Positions 60,210 to 64,000 of a DNA stretch of 64,000 nucleotides are shown here, in pieces (the first letter of the stretch is position 1; the number at the start of each line of letters is the position of its first letter). The DNA lies in contig NZ_BMRT01000007.1 of NCBI RefSeq assembly GCF_014648775.1, positions 1 through 64,000 on the forward strand. The letters are read 5' to 3'. The position numbers were made by a program, and so were the translations under genes. The stretch comes from Streptomyces abikoensis. GTDB lineage: Bacteria > Actinomycetota > Actinomycetes > Streptomycetales > Streptomycetaceae. Below the pieces are notes generated by a model, which did no database searches, was not told the origin of the DNA, and saw nothing but the letters and a program-made list of their open reading frames with translations.

Positions 60210-61598
60210 ATGGGTCACGTGGACAGCGGGAACGATGGCGCCGCGCGGCGGCGGGACGCGGCCGTGCGGGCGGCCGTCCGGCAAGGGATCGTCACGGCGG
60301 ACCGGCCCGTCGTGGGTCTGCTGGACGTCCCGGGGATCAGAGCGGCCGCCGCCGCGCTCCACCGAGCGTTCGCGCAGGTCAGCGCCCCCGGTACGGACGT
60401 GCTGCACGCCTTCGCGGTCAAGGCCGCGCCCCTGGTGCCCGTGCTGCGGCTGCTCGCCGAGGAGGGGCTGGGCGCCGAGGTGGCGAGCCCCGGGGAGCTC
60501 GCGCTGGCCCGCGCGGCGGGCGTGCCGCCCGCGCGGACCGTGCTGGACTCCCCCGCCAAGACCCCCGCCGAGCTGCGCGAGGCACTGGCGCTCGGCGTCG
60601 CCGTCAACGCCGACAGCCGGGAGGAGCTGGTCCGGCTGGACGGACTTCTGGACGATGGTCCGCTCGCGTCCGTCCCGCCCCTCGGTCTGCGCGTGAATCC
60701 CCAGGTCGGCGGCGGCAGCATCAGCGCCCTCAGCACCGCGACGCCGACGTCGAAGTTCGGGGTCCCGCTGCGCGACGAGGGGGCGCGCGAGTGGCTGGTC
60801 CGCGCCTACGCCGAGCGGCCGTGGCTCACCCGGATCCACGCGCACGTCGGCTCGCAGGGCTGCCCCCTGGAGCTGATGGCCGCCGGCGTCCGGGCGGTGT
60901 ACGAGCTGGCCGAGGAGGTCAACGAGCACGTCGGCGCCCGGCGCGTCCGGTCCCTGGACATCGGCGGCGGCCTGCCCGTCAACTTCGCCTCCGACGACGT
61001 CACCCCCACCCACGCCGCGTACGCGCGGCTGCTCGCCGAGGCCGTCCCCGGCCTGTTCGACGGGCGCTACGGCCTGGTGACCGAGTTCGGGCGGTCGCTG
61101 CTGGCCAAGAGCGGGATGGTGCTGGCCCGGGTGGAGTACGCCAAGTCGGCAGGCGGCCGCCGGATCGCGGTGACGCACGCGGGCGCGCAGGTGGCCGTGC
61201 GCACGGTGTTCGCGCCGGAGGCGTGGCCGCTGCGCGTGGCGGTGTACGACGCGTGGGGGCGGCCGAAGGACGGGGCGCCCGAGAGCCAGGACGTGGCCGG
61301 GCCCTGCTGCTTCGCCGGGGACCTGATCGCGACCGGGCGGTCGCTGCCCCGGCTGGAGGCGGGCGACCATGTCGCGCTCCTCGACACCGGCGCGTACTAC
61401 TTCTCGAACCACTTCGCGTACAACACGCTCCCCCGGCCGGGGGTTTACGGCTATGCGGAGCACCAACGGATGGAAGGGGCCACCGGGACCCCCTCCGTCG
61501 ACGTGCGCTTCGTGCCCGTACGGCCGCCGCAGTCCCTCGACGAGCTCGTCGCCGAGAGCGGCGGCGCCCACGCGGTGGGTCTCACCGCGCTGCGCTGA
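60210..61598 (+). CDS. PLP-dependent type III decarboxylase, diaminopimelate decarboxylase-like
   Basis: A 462-residue alanine-racemase-fold enzyme. Lys71 in HAFAVKAAPLVPV should bind pyridoxal phosphate. HAHVGSQGCPL, DIGGGLPVNF and TEFGRSLLAKSG are typical barrel segments, and GPCCFAGDLIA provides the catalytic Cys of the partner subunit. It may decarboxylate diaminopimelate or a related amino acid; a primary lysA is expected elsewhere, so the substrate is open. ATG with GGAG seven bases upstream. It is divergent from hutU and its end overlaps the next, convergent gene by 17 bases. Confidence 0.88.
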   Translation: MGHVDSGNDGAARRRDAAVRAAVRQGIVTADRPVVGLLDVPGIRAAAAALHRAFAQVSAPGTDVLHAFAVKAAPLVPVLRLLAEEGLGAEVASPGELALARAAGVPPARTVLDSPAKTPAELREALALGVAVNADSREELVRLDGLLDDGPLASVPPLGLRVNPQVGGGSISALSTATPTSKFGVPLRDEGAREWLVRAYAERPWLTRIHAHVGSQGCPLELMAAGVRAVYELAEEVNEHVGARRVRSLDIGGGLPVNFASDDVTPTHAAYARLLAEAVPGLFDGRYGLVTEFGRSLLAKSGMVLARVEYAKSAGGRRIAVTHAGAQVAVRTVFAPEAWPLRVAVYDAWGRPKDGAPESQDVAGPCCFAGDLIATGRSLPRLEAGDHVALLDTGAYYFSNHFAYNTLPRPGVYGYAEHQRMEGATGTPSVDVRFVPVRPPQSLDELVAESGGAHAVGLTALR

Positions 61599-62196
61599 CC
61601 ACCGCCCCGCCCGGGACCGGACGGCCCCGCCGCCGGGCCCCGCCGGGCAGCGCGTCCCCGGCGGCGAGGCCGGTGGTGAACCAGCCGCGTACGGGCGCCG
61701 CGACGGGGCTGCCCTGCGCCCGCTCCGTACGCACCCACAGCAGCGACTCGCTCCGGCGCTCCAGGCCGCCCAGCCACAGGGCCTTCGCCCACAGCCCGGC
61801 GCCCGCGCCCGCCATCGCCAGCCCGGCCGCCACCGGCACCGCCAGCGAGCAGGCCGTGGCGGCGACGAACGCGCCGGCCAGCCACCAGCTCCGGGCCCGC
61901 CGCCAGTTCCGCGCCGTCACGGCCCGGTCCTGGAGGAACACGGCCCGGCCCGCGCGCTCCGCGCCGCCCGCCAGCTCCGTGTACCGGCCGCGCCGCGCCA
62001 GGAAGGCCAGGGCCCCGGCGGCGACGAACAGGACGCCGCCCGCCGCCAGCCCGAGCCGGCGTCCGGTGAGCACCGGCACCAGCTCCGGCAGCACGGCACC
62101 GGCGCCCGCGCTCAGCAGCCCGAGCCACCACAACCAGCGCGCCGGCGCCCTCACGATCACGGCCACACGAGCCAGCGCATACGCTCCGCGCCCCAC
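61582..62196 (-). CDS. Conserved membrane protein, unknown function
   Basis: A 204-residue protein with about four hydrophobic helices in two pairs (near 15-32 and 38-58, then 90-108 and 110-130), separated by a basic loop with RAVTARNWRRARSWW. The C-terminal ~65 residues are soluble and Gly/Arg-rich. The GTG at 62196 is supported by GAGGAGGT six bases upstream; an open frame continues 46 codons further but through promoter-like sequence. I do not recognise the family. Its 3' end overlaps the convergent decarboxylase gene by 17 bases, which is real since both frames look coding. Confidence 0.78.
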   Translation of the reverse strand: MGRGAYALARVAVIVRAPARWLWWLGLLSAGAGAVLPELVPVLTGRRLGLAAGGVLFVAAGALAFLARRGRYTELAGGAERAGRAVFLQDRAVTARNWRRARSWWLAGAFVAATACSLAVPVAAGLAMAGAGAGLWAKALWLGGLERRSESLLWVRTERAQGSPVAAPVRGWFTTGLAAGDALPGGARRRGRPVPGGAVVSAAR

Positions 62197-62428
62197 GTCG
62201 GACCTCCTCGTCGGTCTTGTCGTCGTCACTGCGGGCCGCACGCTAGCCGACGATTCTGAGTGCGAGCTGAGAACCGCGCGCGCCCGTAGCCCACTGGAGT
62301 CATACCCGGGTATCACAGGCGAGTTGACCCCCACGTATGTCGTGTCGACGCATCGTCGGTCCTTATGGTCGTCCTACCGATGGAGCGGCGGACGAAGCGG
62401 CGGACGAAGCGGTGGGAGGAGACGGGAC

Positions 62429-63757
62429 ATGCCGGTGAACGAGCGGGCCCAGCAGGCACTGCGGCGACGGGCGCTGGTGGCGGCGGGGGCGCTGGCTTTG
62501 ACCGGTCTGCTCGGGGTCTTCGCCCCGCACGCCCGCGCGGCGGCCGACGGCACCCCTACAGCCGAGGCTCCGGCCCCGGCCGGCTCCCGTGCCCACGTCC
62601 GGCTGCCCGAGCCGACCGGCCCGTTCCCCGTCGGCACCACCACCCGCCACCTGGTCGACACCTCCCGCGAGGACCCCTGGCACCCGGGGCACGGCCACCG
62701 CGAGGTCATGGTCGGCTTCTGGTACCCGGCGGCCCACGCGGGCTGGCGGACCGCCGCGCGCACCGCGCCCCACATGGAGCGGCGCGCCGCCGCCCACTTC
62801 GGCTCGCCGGGCGGCTCCGGCCACCTCGGCTACCGCGTGCCGGCCGGGGCCGTGGACTGGGCGGCCACCACGACGCACGCGCGCGTGGACGCTCCCGTCG
62901 CGCGCGGGGCGGGCGTCCGGCCGGTCGTGCTGTACTCGGCGGGCCTGGGCGATCCCCGGACCTGGAACACGTCGCTCGTCGAGGACCTGGCCTCGCGCGG
63001 CTACGTGGTCGTCACGGTCGACCACACCTACGACTCCTCCGAGGTCGCCCTCCCCGGCGGCCGCCTCGCGCGCTCCGTGCTCCCCGGCCTCGCCGCGAAG
63101 CGCGGCACGGACCCGGGTCGGGTGCTGCGCAAGGCGATGAAGGCGCGCGTCGACGACACCCGTTTCATCCTGGACCGGCTCGGTGACCGCAAACACCGGC
63201 TGTCCCTGCCGCACGGTCTGGCCGCCGCCATGGATCTGCGGCACGTGGGGATGGTGGGCCACTCGGCGGGCGGCTTCACGGCCCTCCAGGCCATGCACGA
63301 CGACCGGCGCATCCGCGCGGCCGTCAACATGGACGGGACGATGGAGTTCCCCGGGCCGGGAGGGATGAGCTCGGTGTCACGGGAGGGGGTCGACCGGCCG
63401 TTCCTGCTGATGGGGACGGACGCGGCGGATTCCGGCGAGTACGGGCGCCAGCCGTCGTGGAAGGCGCTGTGGCAGCATTCGCGCGGTCGCGGCGGCTGGC
63501 GGGGTGATGTGACGCTCACGGGGTCGGAGCACGGGGCGTACACGGACGCGGCGGCGTTGCTGCCGCAGCTCGCGCGGCAACGGGCGGTTTCGTGGGGGAC
63601 GGTGCGGGGGGATGTGGGGACGGTGCGGGGGGAACGGGCCGTCGCCGTGACGAGGGCGTACGTGGCGTCGTTCCTCGACCGCTTCCTGCGGGGGCGGGAC
63701 GACCACTTGCTCGACGGGCCGTCAGGGCGGTTCCCGGAGGTGCGGGTCGCGCGCTGA
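62429..63757 (+). CDS. Secreted alpha/beta hydrolase (lipase / PAF-acetylhydrolase-like)
   Basis: A 442-residue exported esterase. A twin-arginine-like signal peptide (RRRALVAAGALALTGLLG) ends near residue 37 at ARAAA. The hydrolase core shows the oxyanion segment VVLYSAGLGDPRTW, the nucleophile Ser279 in VGHSAGGFTAL, a likely acid in LMGTDAADSGEY and the His in TGSEHGAYTD. The layout recalls platelet-activating-factor acetylhydrolases and related actinobacterial lipases. The ATG has GGGAGGAG nine bases upstream. Substrate unknown. A dispersed repeat acting as terminator follows the stop directly. Confidence 0.9.
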   Translation: MPVNERAQQALRRRALVAAGALALTGLLGVFAPHARAAADGTPTAEAPAPAGSRAHVRLPEPTGPFPVGTTTRHLVDTSREDPWHPGHGHREVMVGFWYPAAHAGWRTAARTAPHMERRAAAHFGSPGGSGHLGYRVPAGAVDWAATTTHARVDAPVARGAGVRPVVLYSAGLGDPRTWNTSLVEDLASRGYVVVTVDHTYDSSEVALPGGRLARSVLPGLAAKRGTDPGRVLRKAMKARVDDTRFILDRLGDRKHRLSLPHGLAAAMDLRHVGMVGHSAGGFTALQAMHDDRRIRAAVNMDGTMEFPGPGGMSSVSREGVDRPFLLMGTDAADSGEYGRQPSWKALWQHSRGRGGWRGDVTLTGSEHGAYTDAAALLPQLARQRAVSWGTVRGDVGTVRGERAVAVTRAYVASFLDRFLRGRDDHLLDGPSGRFPEVRVAR

Positions 63758-63768
63758 AGCGGTGGAGA

Positions 63769-63892
63769 GTCCCCGGTCCCGCCCCTTCCCGTTTCTTTCA
63801 GGGGCTCCGCCCCCGAACCCCCGGTCCTCAAACGCCGGACGGGCTGGAATCAGCCCGTCCGGCGGGGGCGCCAGGGGGCGGCAGCCCCCTGG
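63769..63892. repeat. Dispersed repeat and double hairpin after the hydrolase gene
   Basis: Bases 63769-63847 match 5021-5099 with one difference. The core extends here into a perfect 14-base hairpin (63833-63846 with 63851-63864), followed by a second stem CCAGGGGGC/GCCCCCTGG (63871-63879 with 63884-63892). It lies between convergent genes and should terminate both. Confidence 0.85.
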
Positions 63893-63923
63893 GAAACGGT
63901 GAAAGGGCGGGACTGGGGCGTCC

Positions 63924-64000
63924 TCACTCCACGAACAAGCCCCGCGCCGCCGCCTTCGCGTCGAACTCCTCCAGGCGCGCCTGCGCGTCCGGCAGCGCGT
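63924..64000 (-). CDS. C-terminal end of an unidentified gene (cut by window edge)
   Basis: Only the last 24 codons are present on the minus strand. They read ALPDAQARLEEFDAK, then AAARGLFVE and a TGA stop. The frame has normal Streptomyces codon use, and a double hairpin follows its stop, so it is very likely a real gene end. The fragment is too short to name. The helix-like Ala/Glu-rich ending is compatible with many enzymes. Confidence 0.6.
   Translation of the reverse strand, partial: ALPDAQARLEEFDAKAAARGLFVE

Overview
The window is chromosomal DNA of a Streptomyces or very close relative. The DNA is very GC-rich with GC-loaded third codon positions and many GTG starts. It carries whiB, a coenzyme F420 gene pair, and a gene order I remember from Streptomyces core chromosomes (ahcY - manA - manB - whiB - fbiAB - LCP cluster - purEK - hut genes). 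I see no transposase, integrase, CRISPR array, rRNA or tRNA gene. The left edge looks like the promoter and leader of an rRNA operon reading out of the window.

Region by region. 1-5 kb: rRNA leader, a hypothetical protein, ahcY and an unlinked fructose-type PTS permease with EIIB-EIIC-EIIA order. 5-17.3 kb: a mostly leftward block with a cation efflux protein, manA, a SIS-domain protein, a Trm112-like protein, manB, DUF3499, a metallopeptidase-like protein (rightward), a DUF5719-type secreted protein and a very large membrane glycosyltransferase. 17.4-21.2 kb: whiB leftward, then a Cys-rich leader peptide, cysteine dioxygenase, fbiA and fbiB rightward. 21.4-36.2 kb: a cell-envelope district with a HhH-GPD glycosylase, sugar-1-phosphate nucleotidyltransferase, PGRP-type amidase, five LytR-CpsA-Psr (LCP) ligases and a GT2 glycosyltransferase. 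36-47.5 kb: VOC protein, acyl-CoA dehydrogenase, UDP-sugar dehydrogenase, M19 dipeptidase, purE/purK, GtrA, a two-component system and a POT peptide transporter. 47.5-53.4 kb: a three-gene surface-protein cassette with an LPQTG sorting signal, a partner-switching module (anti-sigma kinase, STAS protein, SigB/F-type sigma factor) and a small secreted Cys-repeat protein. 53.4-64 kb: a probable gene remnant, a membrane protein, a four-gene histidine-utilisation operon (hutU, M20 amidohydrolase, hutF, hutI), a PLP decarboxylase, a membrane protein, a secreted alpha/beta hydrolase and the end of a truncated gene.

How the genes fit together. manA, manB, the nucleotidyltransferase and the UDP-sugar dehydrogenase can supply activated sugars. 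The glycosyltransferases and GtrA can build or flip glycans, and the LCP proteins can attach them to peptidoglycan. The hut genes convert urocanate through imidazolonepropionate, formiminoglutamate and formylglutamate to glutamate. The leader peptide upstream of cysteine dioxygenase suggests cysteine-sensing control of that gene and perhaps of the F420 genes behind it.

The most notable signals are: (1) the leaderless, Cys-rich upstream ORF before cysteine dioxygenase; (2) a palindromic repeat lying in frame inside the 5' end of the M20 gene, with an intergenic sister copy between fbiB and the glycosylase gene; (3) a second repeat family with two 79-base copies differing at one base, 58 kb apart, placed at convergent gene ends; (4) the LPQTG surface cassette; (5) palindromic operator candidates at the hutU and acyl-CoA dehydrogenase promoters.
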